NCBI RefSeq assembly: GCF_002272135.1
Contig: NZ_NPBF01000022.1
Coordinates: 62,001 to 126,000, forward strand
Length of the DNA: 64,000 bases
Source of the DNA: Virgibacillus sp. 7505
GTDB taxonomy: Bacteria > Bacillota > Bacilli > Bacillales > Amphibacillaceae
Direction of reading: 5' to 3'
The translations under genes were made by a program, and so were the position numbers. The notes below the pieces were generated by a model that was given only the letters and a program-made list of their open reading frames with translations, was not told the DNA's origin and searched no databases. Each line of letters starts with the position of its first letter. Position 1 is the stretch's first letter. Positions 37,805-48,031 of this stretch are shown here, piece after piece.

Positions 37805-38911
37805 GTGAGCAGCGAGCTTTTTGATGCCATTACTTATTTGGAGAAAGAGAAAGGGATTAATAAAGACGTCCTGATCGAAGCGCTGGAAGCAGCCTTGATC
37901 TCCGCTTATAAAAAGAACTTCAAGTCTGCAACGAATGTTCGTGTTGATTTGAATGAAACAACTGGGTCCATGAAAGTTTTCGCCCGTAAGGATGTTGTCG
38001 AGGAAGTCGAGGACAGCCAGCAGCAAATGACACTGGATGAAGCTCGTGCTATCTCTGGTACGTACGATATCGGCGATGTCGTTGAAATCGAAGTGACACC
38101 GAAGGACTTCGGCCGTATTGCAGCGCAAGCAGCGAAGCAAGTCGTTACACAGCGTGTGCGTGAGGCAGAGCGCGGCGTCATCTTCAGCGAATATGCAGAT
38201 CGGGAAGAAGATGTCATGACTGGTATCGTCTCCCGTAATGATCCAAGATTCATTTATGTGGACCTTGGCAAAATCGAAGCGAAATTGCCGGAAAGTGAAC
38301 AGATGTCTACGGAAAAATATGAAATCCATGACCGCTTGAAGGTATACGTGACGAAAGTGGAGAACACGAACAAAGGACCGAGCATCTTCGTTTCCAGGAC
38401 TCACCCAGGTCTTTTGAAGCGATTATTTGAAATGGAAGTGCCAGAAATTTATGATGGTACTGTAGAGATTCGTTCTGTGGCACGTGAGGCTGGAGATCGT
38501 TCTAAGATTTCTGTCTATGCATCCCAAGCGGAAGTCGATCCTGTCGGTTCCTGTGTTGGTCAGCGCGGTCAGCGTGTCCAAGCAATCGTAAATGAATTGA
38601 AAGGTGAAAAAATTGATATCGTAGAGTGGTCGGAAGATCCAGTTGAATACGTATCAAATGCGCTTAGTCCTTCCAAGGTCATCTCTGTACTTGTCGATGA
38701 GGAAGAAAAAGCGACAACGGTCATCGTACCTGATTACCAGCTTAGCCTTGCAATCGGGAAACGTGGTCAAAATGCCCGCCTGGCAGCGAAATTGACAGGC
38801 TGGAAAATCGATATTAAATCTGAGACTGAAGCACGCGAGCTTGGCATATTGACTAAGCAGGATGCAGAAGCTGACGACTTCGACGATTTTGACGACGAAG
38901 ACACATATTGA
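37805..38911 (+). CDS. nusA: Transcription termination/antitermination factor NusA
   Basis: NusA binds RNA polymerase and nascent RNA, promoting pausing and intrinsic termination. The 368-aa protein has the N-terminal RNAP-binding domain, an S1 domain (about 135-200), and two KH domains (VGSCVGQRGQRVQAIVNEL and LSLAIGKRGQNARLAAKL). It lacks the C-terminal acidic repeats of E. coli NusA, as usual for Bacillus. GTG 37805 is preceded by AAAGGGGGAT. It could control its own operon through the leader at 37107-37244. Confidence 0.98.
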   Translation: MSSELFDAITYLEKEKGINKDVLIEALEAALISAYKKNFKSATNVRVDLNETTGSMKVFARKDVVEEVEDSQQQMTLDEARAISGTYDIGDVVEIEVTPKDFGRIAAQAAKQVVTQRVREAERGVIFSEYADREEDVMTGIVSRNDPRFIYVDLGKIEAKLPESEQMSTEKYEIHDRLKVYVTKVENTNKGPSIFVSRTHPGLLKRLFEMEVPEIYDGTVEIRSVAREAGDRSKISVYASQAEVDPVGSCVGQRGQRVQAIVNELKGEKIDIVEWSEDPVEYVSNALSPSKVISVLVDEEEKATTVIVPDYQLSLAIGKRGQNARLAAKLTGWKIDIKSETEARELGILTKQDAEADDFDDFDDEDTY

Positions 38912-38926
38912 TAAGGGGCGCTGTAT

Positions 38927-39199
38927 ATGAAACAAAAGAAAGTTCCGCTTCGAAAATGTGTGGTTTCCAACGAAATGAAGCCAAAACAGGATTTGATCCG
39001 GGTTGTCCGCAGCAAAGAAGGCGATGTCTTTGTGGATGAAACCGGTAAAAAGAACGGTCGCGGTGCGTACGTCTCGAAGGATGCGGCTATCATAGAAAAA
39101 GCGAAAAAACAAGATACGCTGGCGCGGCACTTGAATACACAGATCGATGATTCTATTTATGAAGAACTTGCGCGATTAGCGAAAGGTCAGCACTCATGA
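38927..39199 (+). CDS. ylxR: YlxR/RnpM nucleic-acid-binding protein
   Basis: This is a 90-aa DUF448 protein. In B. subtilis YlxR (RnpM) binds the RNase P RNA and has been described as an RNase P modulator. The conserved block PLRKCVVSNEMKPKQDLIRV and GRGAYVSKD are present. It lies between nusA and ylxQ and overlaps ylxQ by 4 nt. It is basic and has no membrane segment. Confidence 0.95.
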   Translation: MKQKKVPLRKCVVSNEMKPKQDLIRVVRSKEGDVFVDETGKKNGRGAYVSKDAAIIEKAKKQDTLARHLNTQIDDSIYEELARLAKGQHS

Positions 39200-39513
39200 G
39201 TAAAAATTATTTGAATTTGTTAGGCTTAGCTGTACGTGCCGGGCAGTGCACCTTCGGAGAAGATGCAATTGTCCGGGATGTCCAGCGGCAGAAAGCAAAG
39301 CTAGTAATAGCTGCCAGTGATGTCGGTCCCCAAACCCTGAAGAAACTTCGCAACAAGACCGATTACTACAACATCGCTTTTCTGCAGGTAGAGGAGGACC
39401 GGGATCAATTATCACAAGCGATTGGTAAATCCGGCAGAGTCGCAATTGCCATTTTGGATCAAGGCTTTGCAGACAAATTGAAATCTTTGCTCACTGAATC
39501 CACTCGGAGGTGA
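39196..39513 (+). CDS. ylxQ: L7Ae-family RNA-binding protein YlxQ
   Basis: This 105-aa protein belongs to the L7Ae/L30e/S12e kink-turn-binding family. The pattern [20 protein letters not shown] and [17 protein letters not shown] is typical. It begins with ATGA overlapping the ylxR stop. Its stop codon is part of the infB ribosome binding site (CGGAGGTGA). Exact cellular role is not settled; ribosome or k-turn RNA binding is expected. Confidence 0.93.
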   Translation: MSKNYLNLLGLAVRAGQCTFGEDAIVRDVQRQKAKLVIAASDVGPQTLKKLRNKTDYYNIAFLQVEEDRDQLSQAIGKSGRVAIAILDQGFADKLKSLLTESTRR

Positions 39514-39517
39514 ACGT

Positions 39518-41671
39518 ATGTCAAAGATTCGTGTTTATGAATACGCAAAAGAGAAGAACGTTTCCAGTAAGGAAATCATTACTAAACTTAAAAGTATGAA
39601 TATCGAAGTATCCAATCATATGTCCATGATTAATGAAACGGCAAAAGACAAATTGGATAAGAGCTTCACAGCAAAAAGCGCGGGTAGCGAGAAAGTAGCG
39701 ATTAAAACGGGGAACTCAACAAACACAACCAACTCAGCAAATAATAGCGGACAGAACAATAAGCCGAAAAGCAAGAGTGGCGGCGGTCCACAGAACCGCA
39801 ACCAGCAGCGTAATGGTAATAAAAAACCAGGCAAAGGCGGACAGAACAACAATAGACGCGGCGGCCGGAACAACAACCGGGGTAAAGCACCGCAGCAGAA
39901 GCGTCCAGAAATGCCGACTCCAGATAAAATCACCTTCAAAGAGTCTTTGACTGTTAGTGAATTGGCAGCAAAGCTTCATAGGGAGTCCACTGAAATCATC
40001 AAAAAGCTCTTCCTTCAAGGTGTCATGGCAACAAAGAACCAGGACTTGGACAAAGATGCTATTGAATTGATCTGTGCAGAATACGATGTCGAAGTAGAAG
40101 AAGAAGTAGATGTTGACGTAACAGATTTGGATAACTACAAAATCGAAGATAAAGCTGATGAACTGCAGGAACGTCCTGCCGTTGTCACAATCATGGGACA
40201 CGTTGACCATGGTAAAACAACTTTGCTTGATTCTATCCGAGATACGAAAGTGACCGAAGGAGAAGCTGGCGGAATTACGCAGCATATCGGTGCATATCAA
40301 GTTGAAGAAAATGGCAAGAAGATCACCTTCCTTGATACTCCTGGACACGCAGCTTTCACAAGCATGCGTTCCCGTGGTGCACAAGTAACAGATATCGCGA
40401 TTCTAGTTGTAGCTGCAGATGACGGTGTTATGCCGCAGACTGTCGAAGCGATCAACCATGCGAAAGCTGCGGAAGTGCCGATCATCGTAGCGGTTAACAA
40501 AATCGACTTGGAAGGCGCTAATCCAGACCGAGTGATGCAGGAGCTTACTGAGCATAACCTGATCCCTGAGGATTGGGGCGGTGATACAATCTTCGTTCAG
40601 CTTTCTGCGAAAAAACGTGAAGGTATCGACGATTTGCTTGAAATGATCTTGCTTGTAACCGAAGTTGAAGAATTGAAAGCAAACCCGAACCGTTCTGCAG
40701 AGGGTACTGTAATCGAAGCACAATTGGATAAAGGTCGCGGTCCTGTAGCAACATTGCTTGTACAGAATGGTACGCTTAATATCGGTGACAGCATTGTTGT
40801 CGGTAATACATTCGGCCGCGTGCGTGCAATGGTGAATGATTTGGGACGCCGTGTGAAAACAGCTCCTCCATCCACACCGGTTGAGATCACTGGCTTGAAC
40901 AGTGTACCGAATGCAGGTGACCAGTTCATGGTATTCGAAGACGAGAAACAAGCTCGTCAAGTAGGGGAAGCAAGACAGCAGAAGCAAGTGGAAGAAAATC
41001 GTTCCAGCGGAGCACGTGTCAGCCTTGAGGATCTGTTTAACCAGATCAAGCAAGGGGAAGTGAAAGATATCAACTTGATCGTGAAAGCGGACGTGCACGG
41101 TTCCGTAGAAGCGATGGCTGCGTCCCTGGAGAAAATCGAAGTGGAAGGCGTTAAAGTCCGCATCATCCACACAGGTGTAGGCGCAATAACGGAATCTGAT
41201 GTTATTTTGGCATCTGCTTCAAATGCGATTATCATCGGTTTCAACGTTCGTCCGGATACAAATGCGAAAAAAGCTGCAGAATCTGAAAATGTCGATATCC
41301 GCCAGCATCGCATCATCTATAAAGTAATTGAAGAAATTGAATCCGCAATGAAAGGGATGCTTGATCCTGAGTTCGAGGAGAAAGTCATCGGACAAGCGGA
41401 AGTTCGTCAAATTATCAAGGTCTCCCGTATCGGTACGATTGCGGGAAGCTATGTAACAGAAGGTAAAATCACACGTGATGCTTCCATCCGTGTCATCCGT
41501 GATGGTATTGTAATCGTTGAGGATGAAATTGATTCCTTGAAACGTTTCAAGGATGATGTACGTGAAGTTGCTACAAACTATGAGTGTGGAATCACATTGC
41601 AGAACTTCCACGATCTTAAAGAGGGCGACACATTCGAAGCGTATGTAATGGAAGAAATCGAAAGAAAATGA
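39518..41671 (+). CDS. infB: Translation initiation factor IF-2
   Basis: IF-2 is the GTPase that places initiator tRNA on the ribosome. The 717-aa protein has an N-terminal IF2N subdomain, a low-complexity Asn/Gly/Lys/Arg-rich linker (about 65-130), a second IF2N domain, the G domain with GHVDHGKTT (about residue 228), DTPGH and NKID motifs, and the C-terminal fMet-tRNA-binding domains. Start ATG 39518 follows CGGAGGTGA. It overlaps ylxP by 4 nt. Confidence 0.98.
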   Translation: MSKIRVYEYAKEKNVSSKEIITKLKSMNIEVSNHMSMINETAKDKLDKSFTAKSAGSEKVAIKTGNSTNTTNSANNSGQNNKPKSKSGGGPQNRNQQRNGNKKPGKGGQNNNRRGGRNNNRGKAPQQKRPEMPTPDKITFKESLTVSELAAKLHRESTEIIKKLFLQGVMATKNQDLDKDAIELICAEYDVEVEEEVDVDVTDLDNYKIEDKADELQERPAVVTIMGHVDHGKTTLLDSIRDTKVTEGEAGGITQHIGAYQVEENGKKITFLDTPGHAAFTSMRSRGAQVTDIAILVVAADDGVMPQTVEAINHAKAAEVPIIVAVNKIDLEGANPDRVMQELTEHNLIPEDWGGDTIFVQLSAKKREGIDDLLEMILLVTEVEELKANPNRSAEGTVIEAQLDKGRGPVATLLVQNGTLNIGDSIVVGNTFGRVRAMVNDLGRRVKTAPPSTPVEITGLNSVPNAGDQFMVFEDEKQARQVGEARQQKQVEENRSSGARVSLEDLFNQIKQGEVKDINLIVKADVHGSVEAMAASLEKIEVEGVKVRIIHTGVGAITESDVILASASNAIIIGFNVRPDTNAKKAAESENVDIRQHRIIYKVIEEIESAMKGMLDPEFEEKVIGQAEVRQIIKVSRIGTIAGSYVTEGKITRDASIRVIRDGIVIVEDEIDSLKRFKDDVREVATNYECGITLQNFHDLKEGDTFEAYVMEEIERK

Positions 41672-41946
41672 TTCTGGCTGCCGTTGTAGAATGTATGATC
41701 TATGACGCGCATTCTCTCAAGGATAAGCGTTCGGTCGTAAAACGAATCACTTCACGAATAGGTGGATCCTTCAATATCGCTATCAGCGAAGCAGACTACC
41801 ATGATTTATGGCAGCGCACTTGCTTTGAACTGGTAACGACTTCTCCTGATCGTGTTCGTGCTGAACGGGTAATGGACCAAGCGCTTGCTTTGATTGATTC
41901 TTTTCCGGAGATCGAGAGAACAGCTACTGATAAGCAGTGGCTATAG
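41668..41946 (+). CDS. ylxP: DUF503 protein YlxP
   Basis: This is a 92-aa protein of the DUF503/YlxP family, common next to infB and rbfA. It begins [20 protein letters not shown], with the family [11 protein letters not shown] block. Function is unknown; a ribosome-assembly role is often guessed from context. It starts with ATGA overlapping infB and has no predicted membrane segment. Confidence 0.92.
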   Translation: MILAAVVECMIYDAHSLKDKRSVVKRITSRIGGSFNIAISEADYHDLWQRTCFELVTTSPDRVRAERVMDQALALIDSFPEIERTATDKQWL

Positions 41947-41976
41947 CATCCCTCCGAATGATGATGAGGTGATAAT

Positions 41977-42327
41977 ATGAGTGAACTACGTGCAAATCGT
42001 GTCGCAGAGCAAATGAAAAAAGAACTAGGCGACATCATTTCAAGAAAGATAAAAGATCCGCGAGTGGGCTTTGTCACGGTGACGGATGTCGAAGTGACTG
42101 GAGACCTGCAGCAGGCGAAAGTCTACATCTCCGTCCTTGGCGAGGAGAAGCAGAAGCATAATACACTTCTTGGCCTTTCAAAAGCGAAAGGATTCATTCG
42201 TTCCGAAATCGGCAAACGCATCCGTTTGCGTAAAACACCGGAACTGGCATTTGAATTCGATGAAGCGGTCGATCAAGGTAATCGGATTGAGCATCTTCTA
42301 AAAGAGCTTAATGATACCGACAGATAA
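41977..42327 (+). CDS. rbfA: Ribosome-binding factor A
   Basis: RbfA is a KH-fold factor for late 30S assembly and 16S rRNA 5' end maturation. The 116-aa protein has the canonical N-terminus [20 protein letters not shown] and the [18 protein letters not shown] strand. ATGATGAGGTGAT precedes ATG 41977. A terminator separates it from truB. Confidence 0.97.
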   Translation: MSELRANRVAEQMKKELGDIISRKIKDPRVGFVTVTDVEVTGDLQQAKVYISVLGEEKQKHNTLLGLSKAKGFIRSEIGKRIRLRKTPELAFEFDEAVDQGNRIEHLLKELNDTDR

Positions 42328-42338
42328 GATACAACAGA

Positions 42339-42379
42339 GAATCCCTTCGCCCTTCATGGGAGGAAGGGGTTCTTTTTTT
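42339..42379 (+). terminator. Terminator-like hairpin between rbfA and truB
   Basis: GAATCCCTTC (42339-42348) pairs with GAAGGGGTTC (42363-42372) with one wobble pair, around a 14-nt loop, followed by seven T residues. truB starts only 25 nt downstream, so it probably reduces rather than stops readthrough. Confidence 0.8.
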
Positions 42380-42403
42380 ACATAGCAAAAAGGGGTGCTG
42401 ACA

Positions 42404-43324
42404 TTGGATGGGATCCTAGCATTATGGAAACCAAAAGGGATGACCTCCCACGATTGTGTGTTCAAAGCACGCAAGATATTACAGACGAAGAAAATCGGGC
42501 ACACAGGTACGCTGGACCCTGATGTAGAGGGTGTATTGCCACTTTGTATCGGCCAGGCGACAAAGATCGTACCTTATTTGACGGATACCTCCAAAACCTA
42601 TGTGGCTGAGATCACACTGGGTTCTTCAACTGAGACAGAAGATAAAAGCGGGGAGGTAATAGAGGAGAAACCAGTAGCTGAACCGATTTCTTTGCAAGAT
42701 ATCGAGAAGGTACTCGAATCATTCACCGGTGAAATCGAACAGATACCGCCAATGTACTCTGCAGTTAAGGTAAACGGCCGTAAACTATATGAATACGCGC
42801 GGAGAGGAGAGCACGTGGAGCGACCGATCCGCCATGTGACGATTCATGAAATTGTACTGGACCATGCATCTGTAAACGAAGATGGAAGTGTGTTCCGGTT
42901 CACAGTAAGCTGTTCGAAAGGCACCTATATCCGGACCCTTTGTGTGGATATAGGAAAAGCACTAGGCTATCCAGCTCATATGAGCGACCTGGTACGGATC
43001 CAGGCTGGAGCATTTCGTACACAGGATACAGTCACTTTTGCTAAAATGGAAGAGGCGATGCTTACAGGGAATATGGAACAATTGCTGCAGCCCGTCACGA
43101 AAGCGATTGAATTCATGCCGCTGATCGAGGCAGATGATGCAATTGAACTAAAAGTCAGGTACGGCCAGCGACTCTCTCGGCCGGCAGAAGCAAGTCTATA
43201 CCGGGTGCAAAGAGCTGATCAGCTTCTCGGTATTTACGAGACACATCCTGACTATCCACATTTACTGAAGCCAAAACGAGTATTCGTATCAGGGAAAGCA
43301 GGTGGCACAGATGCAAACGATTAA
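42404..43324 (+). CDS. truB: tRNA pseudouridine-55 synthase TruB
   Basis: TruB makes pseudouridine 55 in the T-loop of tRNAs. The 306-aa protein has the catalytic Asp in GHTGTLDPDVEGVLPL and C-terminal RNA-binding extension. I prefer TTG 42404 (MDGILALWKPKGMTSHD) because it aligns with the family start and AAAAGGGGTG is 7 nt upstream; GTG 42395 overlaps that site. Its 3' end overlaps ribF by 14 nt. Confidence 0.95.
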   Translation: MDGILALWKPKGMTSHDCVFKARKILQTKKIGHTGTLDPDVEGVLPLCIGQATKIVPYLTDTSKTYVAEITLGSSTETEDKSGEVIEEKPVAEPISLQDIEKVLESFTGEIEQIPPMYSAVKVNGRKLYEYARRGEHVERPIRHVTIHEIVLDHASVNEDGSVFRFTVSCSKGTYIRTLCVDIGKALGYPAHMSDLVRIQAGAFRTQDTVTFAKMEEAMLTGNMEQLLQPVTKAIEFMPLIEADDAIELKVRYGQRLSRPAEASLYRVQRADQLLGIYETHPDYPHLLKPKRVFVSGKAGGTDAND

Positions 43325-44249
43325 ACTGGATTATTCAGAAACGATGAAACTACATGATATGCCTGCTGTAAGCGCAGCTATTGGCTTTTTCGATGGCATT
43401 CACCGCGGGCATCAAGAAGTCATCAAGCATGCGATAGATGCTGCTCAGGAAAAACAGCTGAAAAGTGCGGTCATCACCTTTCATCCGCATCCATCCGTTG
43501 TGTTGGGTAAAGCGGATACGAGGGAAGATTACCTTACTCCGCTCCGTGAAAAGGAAGCAATTCTGGAAAGCATGGGCATCGATTATCTTTATTTGATTGG
43601 CTTCACGAAAGAATTAGCTGGTCTTAGTCCCGAGAACTTCATCGAACGCTTTATCGACGGATTAGCAGTTCGTCACTTAGTATCGGGTTTTGATTTCACA
43701 TACGGAAAAAAAGGTGCAGGTAATGCGGATACTCTTCAGAAAGCTGCCGAGCAGCATGCATTTACGTATGAGGCAGTAGCGAAAGTGGAAAATGCGGAAG
43801 AGAAAATCAGTTCCACCAAAATCCGTCAGCTCGTAGCCAAAGGAAATATCGAAGGTGCTTTGGATTTGCTTGGTCATCCGCTTACATTGACTGGAGAAGT
43901 CATCACAGGTGATCAGCGCGGACGAACAATCGGTTATCCGACGGCGAATATCCGAATCGCAGACGAGTATTTTCTGCCAAAAGTGGGTGTTTATGCTGTA
44001 GAAGTGCTTGTAAATGGGGAGACATATGCCGGCATGGCAAACCTCGGCTTCAAACCTACCTTCCAGCAGGATGCAGTCGTGCCGAATCTGGAGGTACACA
44101 TCCTTGACTTCGATGAGCAGATCTACGGTAAAGATGTGACGGTCTCTTGGCGTAAATTCATTCGGGAAGAAGTCAAATTCAATGGAATTGATGCACTTGT
44201 TGCGCAGCTTGATCGAGATAAAGAGCAGATTAGCGCATATTTTGCATAG
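43311..44249 (+). CDS. ribF: Bifunctional riboflavin kinase/FAD synthase RibF
   Basis: RibF converts riboflavin to FMN and then FAD. The 312-aa protein has an N-terminal nucleotidyltransferase domain (GFFDGIHRGHQEVI, later SSTKIRQLV) and a C-terminal kinase domain (RTIGYPTANI). ATG 43311 has AGGTGG 5 nt upstream and fits the family start; GTG 43302 is the alternative. It overlaps truB, so no FMN riboswitch can precede it. Confidence 0.97.
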   Translation: MQTIKLDYSETMKLHDMPAVSAAIGFFDGIHRGHQEVIKHAIDAAQEKQLKSAVITFHPHPSVVLGKADTREDYLTPLREKEAILESMGIDYLYLIGFTKELAGLSPENFIERFIDGLAVRHLVSGFDFTYGKKGAGNADTLQKAAEQHAFTYEAVAKVENAEEKISSTKIRQLVAKGNIEGALDLLGHPLTLTGEVITGDQRGRTIGYPTANIRIADEYFLPKVGVYAVEVLVNGETYAGMANLGFKPTFQQDAVVPNLEVHILDFDEQIYGKDVTVSWRKFIREEVKFNGIDALVAQLDRDKEQISAYFA

Positions 44250-44266
44250 AATCTTGTCCGGGAGAC

Positions 44267-44295
44267 TTGCAATCTGTCTGTAAAAAGTGTAATCT
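44267..44295 (+). promoter_or_regulatory. Sigma-A promoter for rpsO
   Basis: TTGCAA (44267-44272) and TAATCT (44290-44295) are separated by 17 nt, 18 nt after ribF. The start would be near 44302, giving a leader of about 86 nt that folds (see 44305-44358). Confidence 0.6.
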
Positions 44296-44304
44296 GGACT
44301 ATGG

Positions 44305-44358
44305 AAAACCTTCGCTTGGCAATTTGCTGCTCCGGCGATTGCTCGGGGAATGGGGTTT
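44305..44358 (+). ncRNA. Putative S15 leader RNA upstream of rpsO
   Basis: Between promoter and SD the RNA can form an outer helix AAACC (44306-44310) with GGTTT (44354-44358) and an inner helix GCAAT (44319-44323) with ATTGC (44338-44342) capped by a GC-rich loop. Firmicutes rpsO leaders are known to bind S15 and repress translation. The sequence CTTCGCTTGGCA near the 5' side looks leader-like, but I cannot run a covariance model. Confidence 0.5.
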
Positions 44359-44387
44359 ACAAATAGAATTTTCAGGAGGAATAACAA

Positions 44388-44657
44388 ATGGCAATTACTA
44401 AAGAACGTAAGAATCAACTTATCGCAGAATACAAAACACACGACACTGACACTGGTTCACCAGAAGTACAGATCGCTGTATTGACGGAGGAAATCACTAC
44501 ACTTAATGAACACCTTCGTACACACAAAAAAGATCACCATTCACGTCGTGGCCTATTGAAAATGGTTGGTCGCCGTCGTAACTTGTTGAACTATCTTCGC
44601 GATAAAGATGTTACACGTTACCGTGAACTAATTCAAAAACTTGGCCTACGCCGATAA
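44388..44657 (+). CDS. rpsO: 30S ribosomal protein S15
   Basis: S15 is a primary 16S rRNA binder of the central domain. The 89-aa length is exact for the family. Signature residues include [32 protein letters not shown] and LNYLR. AGGAGGAAT precedes ATG 44388. Codon use is strongly biased. A strong terminator follows. Confidence 0.99.
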   Translation: MAITKERKNQLIAEYKTHDTDTGSPEVQIAVLTEEITTLNEHLRTHKKDHHSRRGLLKMVGRRRNLLNYLRDKDVTRYRELIQKLGLRR

Positions 44658-44668
44658 GATTGACTAAG

Positions 44669-44692
44669 AAGCGGGAATTATTCCCGCTTTTT
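44669..44692 (+). terminator. Rho-independent terminator after rpsO
   Basis: AAGCGGGAA (44669-44677) pairs perfectly with TTCCCGCTT (44681-44689) around TTA, followed by TTT. This separates rpsO from pnp. The 100 nt up to pnp contain a TAATAC hexamer but no matching -35 box. Confidence 0.88.
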
Positions 44693-44795
44693 CTATAGGA
44701 GAAAACCTATTTTACATAGTGTGATAAACGTTGCCTGGACTGGAGCATAATACAGACAGGGACATGATGCAAGATAAATGAGAGGGGCTTTATTC

Positions 44796-46922
44796 ATGGC
44801 AGACCAAAAACAAGTGTTCTCCACTGAAATTTCCGGACAGACTTTCTCTGTTGAAATTGGAGAACTTGCCAAGCAAGCGAACGGCGCTTGTCTCATCCAG
44901 TACGGCGATACGTCCGTACTATCGACTGTCACTGGTTCGAAGGAACCGAAGGACCTACCGTTCTTCCCGCTGACAGTGAACTACGAGGAAAGACTTTATG
45001 CAGTAGGTAAGATACCAGGCGGTTTCATTAAGCGGGAAGGTCGCCCGAGTGAAAAAGCAGTACTTGCTTCACGTCTGATTGACCGTCCGATTCGTCCTTT
45101 ATTTCCGGATGGATTCCGAAATGATGTACAAGTAATCAGCATGGTCATGAGTGTGGATCAGGATTATTCTTCTGAAATTGCTGCAATGATCGGTTCTTCC
45201 ATTGCCATCAGCATTTCTGATATCCCATTCCATGGTCCGATCGCTGGTGTAGTAGTCGGTCGTGTTGATGGCGAATTCGTCATCAATCCAACGAAAGAAC
45301 AGCAAGAGAAAAGTGACATCGATTTAACTGTAGCTGGAACAAAAGATGCAATCAACATGGTTGAAGCAGGTGCGCAGGAAGTGCCGGAAGACATCATGCT
45401 GGAAGCAATCATGTTCGGTCATGAAGAGATCAAACGACTTGTCGCTTTCCAGGAAGAGATCGTTGCTGCTGTCGGCAAAGAGAAGATGGAAGTGAAGCTC
45501 TTCGATTTGGACAAGGAATTGACAGAAGATGTGAAAAGCCGCTGCTACGATCAGCTGAAAGCTGCAATCGAGGTGCATGAGAAAAAAGCACGCGAAGCTG
45601 CAATCACTGAAGTGAAGAACGAAATGGTTGCGTTCTATGAAGAACAAGAAACCGACGAAGATACAATCAAGCAAGTGAAGGGTATCCTTGATAAACTTGT
45701 GAAGGAAGAAGTCCGCCGTGCCATCACGAAGGACAAGATCCGTCCAGATGGACGCGGAGTGGATGAAATCCGTCCATTGTCTTCCCGTATCGGAGTACTT
45801 CCTCGTACACACGGGTCTGCATTATTCACACGCGGCCAAACGCAGGCACTAAGTGTTTGTACGTTGGGCGCACTTGGTGATGTACAGATTCTGGATGGTC
45901 TTGATACAGAAGAAACGAAGCGTTTCATGCATCACTACAACTTCCCGCATTTCAGCGTCGGAGAGACTGGGCCAATAAGAGGACCAGGACGCCGCGAAAT
46001 CGGTCATGGTGCCCTTGGTGAGCGTGCTTTGGAGAAAGTCATTCCAGATGAGAAGGATTTCCCTTATACAATTCGACTTGTATCTGAGATACTTGAATCG
46101 AATGGTTCAACGTCACAGGCTAGTATCTGTGCCAGCACAATGGCTATGATGGATGCAGGTGTACCAATCAAAGCACCAGTTGCCGGAATCGCAATGGGTC
46201 TGGTAGCTTCTGGTGATGATTATACAATCCTTACCGATATCCAAGGCATGGAAGATGCACTAGGCGATATGGACTTCAAAGTTGCCGGAACTGAAAAAGG
46301 TGTAACAGCACTGCAAATGGATATTAAGATCGAAGGCTTAAGCCGTGAAATCCTGGAAGAGGCACTTACACAAGCTCGTAAGGGCCGTCTGGAGATCCTT
46401 GGTCATATGATGTCTACAATCAGCGAACCGAAGCAAGAGCTTTCCGCTTATGCTCCTAAGATCCTGACGATGACAATCAATCCGGATAAGATCCGTGATG
46501 TAATCGGGCCAAGTGGTAAACAGATCAATAAGATCATTGAAGAAACTGGCGTTAAGATCGATATCGAACAAGACGGTACTGTATTCATCTCTTCTACTGA
46601 ATCTGAGAAGAACGAACAAGCGAAGCAGATTATCAGTGACATCGTGCGCGAAGTCGAAGTCGGCGAAGTTTACGATGGTACAGTGAAGCGAATCGAGAAA
46701 TTCGGTGCTTTTGTTGAATTGTTCAAAGGAAAAGATGGTTTGGTTCATATCTCTGAACTTGCAGAAGAACGTGTAGGCAAGGTTGAGGATGTCGTCAAGA
46801 TCGGCGACAAACTGAAAGTGAAAGTCAAGGAAATCGACCGTCAAGGCCGAGTCAACCTTTCTCACAAACAGTTATTGATCGAAGCTAAGAAAGAAAAAGA
46901 AGAGCAGGAAACTGCTGAATAA
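44796..46922 (+). CDS. pnp: Polynucleotide phosphorylase
   Basis: PNPase is a phosphorolytic 3'-5' exoribonuclease of the RNA degradosome. The 708-aa protein has two RNase PH domains, an all-alpha linker, a KH domain ([18 protein letters not shown]) and an S1 domain ([19 protein letters not shown]). The catalytic region includes [14 protein letters not shown] use ATG 44796 (MADQKQVF) because GAGGGG at 44782-44787 is 8 nt upstream; the frame extends to 44778. A terminator follows. Confidence 0.98.
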   Translation: MADQKQVFSTEISGQTFSVEIGELAKQANGACLIQYGDTSVLSTVTGSKEPKDLPFFPLTVNYEERLYAVGKIPGGFIKREGRPSEKAVLASRLIDRPIRPLFPDGFRNDVQVISMVMSVDQDYSSEIAAMIGSSIAISISDIPFHGPIAGVVVGRVDGEFVINPTKEQQEKSDIDLTVAGTKDAINMVEAGAQEVPEDIMLEAIMFGHEEIKRLVAFQEEIVAAVGKEKMEVKLFDLDKELTEDVKSRCYDQLKAAIEVHEKKAREAAITEVKNEMVAFYEEQETDEDTIKQVKGILDKLVKEEVRRAITKDKIRPDGRGVDEIRPLSSRIGVLPRTHGSALFTRGQTQALSVCTLGALGDVQILDGLDTEETKRFMHHYNFPHFSVGETGPIRGPGRREIGHGALGERALEKVIPDEKDFPYTIRLVSEILESNGSTSQASICASTMAMMDAGVPIKAPVAGIAMGLVASGDDYTILTDIQGMEDALGDMDFKVAGTEKGVTALQMDIKIEGLSREILEEALTQARKGRLEILGHMMSTISEPKQELSAYAPKILTMTINPDKIRDVIGPSGKQINKIIEETGVKIDIEQDGTVFISSTESEKNEQAKQIISDIVREVEVGEVYDGTVKRIEKFGAFVELFKGKDGLVHISELAEERVGKVEDVVKIGDKLKVKVKEIDRQGRVNLSHKQLLIEAKKEKEEQETAE

Positions 46923-46935
46923 TATGTAAGAGAGA

Positions 46936-46965
46936 AGAAACTGGTTTAGCCAGTTTCTTTTTTTT
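46936..46965 (+). terminator. Rho-independent terminator after pnp
   Basis: AGAAACTGG (46936-46944) pairs perfectly with CCAGTTTCT (46950-46958) around TTTAG, followed by seven T residues. It is a textbook terminator closing the rpsO/pnp segment. Confidence 0.92.
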
Positions 46966-47037
46966 AGCGGATAAACATGCTATGCTTGTTCTTCCTTGTC
47001 CTACCCCCTCATAAGCTAGACTAGAGGAGGGATGGGA

Positions 47038-47991
47038 ATGCACCGGATTATCATTCACCTGGTCGTATTTATCACACTGCTGTTTCTGCTCATCGATAGC
47101 GGGCATATGCCTTTTCAGGCAGCGTCTGTCAACCATCATCCAGTTTTTTCTGATATAGCAGTACGAGCAGATGAACAGGAACTGCGGCAGGAAATCGAAG
47201 CGGTGCGCGAAGAAGTCGAACAGCCGGCTGAAAACGCGCGAATCGATAAGATATGGAAAAAGGTGCCTGGAAAGGCTGGCATCAAAGTAGACGTCGACGC
47301 TTCTTTGGAAAAGATGAAGAAGGCAGGTATATTCGATCGGGAACTGCTTGTAGTGGAAGAAGTCGAACCTGAAATCACACTTGATGAGCTGCCGGCATCG
47401 CCAATATACCGTGCCAGGGAGGATCAGGAGCAGGTCGCCTTATTGATCAATGTTTCCTGGGGGGAAGACCATATTCCTGCAATTCTGCAGACACTGAAGG
47501 ATGCAAATGCCAAGGCCAATTTCTTTATCGAGGGTAAATGGGCGAAAGAGCATAACCAGCTAGTCGAGATGATTAAAGAAGAAGGACATGTAATCGGGAA
47601 CCATGCATATAACCATCCTGATATGAGTCGGATGAGCGAGACTGATTCGGCAGAACAGATAAGCCAAACAAATGAAATCATTCACGCGATAACAGGTGAC
47701 AAACCAGTCTATTTTGCGCCGCCAAGCGGGAGCTTTAATGATGGGACAATACAGGCTGCCAATGAACAGGGGATGGAGACGATTCTTTGGTCTGTCGATA
47801 CCATTGATTGGCAAAAACCGACAGTTCCTGTTATGATGAAACGCGTGACCGAAAAACTGCATCCTGGAGCTTTCATCTTGATGCATCCTACTCCTGTTGT
47901 AGAGGCTGGATTAGCTGATATGTTAAAAGCCATTAAAGAAAAAGGGTACAGTGTATCGACTTTGGATACGATATTGAATGAAGGAAGATAA
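47038..47991 (+). CDS. ylxY: YlxY, polysaccharide-deacetylase-like protein with degraded active site
   Basis: The 317-aa protein has an N-terminal signal-anchor helix (about 4-22) and a C-terminal NodB-type deacetylase fold. The first catalytic motif, normally TFDDG, reads NVSWGE, so the catalytic base and metal-binding Asp are gone. The HAYNHPDM, DTIDWQKP and LMHPT motifs are kept. B. subtilis YlxY, also located after pnp, shows the same change. It may bind glycan rather than cleave it. ATG 47038 is preferred over 47032 because AGAGGAGG at 47023-47030 then sits 7 nt away. Confidence 0.9.
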   Translation: MHRIIIHLVVFITLLFLLIDSGHMPFQAASVNHHPVFSDIAVRADEQELRQEIEAVREEVEQPAENARIDKIWKKVPGKAGIKVDVDASLEKMKKAGIFDRELLVVEEVEPEITLDELPASPIYRAREDQEQVALLINVSWGEDHIPAILQTLKDANAKANFFIEGKWAKEHNQLVEMIKEEGHVIGNHAYNHPDMSRMSETDSAEQISQTNEIIHAITGDKPVYFAPPSGSFNDGTIQAANEQGMETILWSVDTIDWQKPTVPVMMKRVTEKLHPGAFILMHPTPVVEAGLADMLKAIKEKGYSVSTLDTILNEGR

Positions 47992-48031
47992 TGGTACAGC
48001 GAGATATACTGCTGATTGGGAGGATTTGAAT

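Noticed and set aside
44693-44795. Promoter for pnp at the TAATAC hexamer near 44750
   Set aside because: No acceptable -35 box lies 16-18 nt upstream, so I could not support it.
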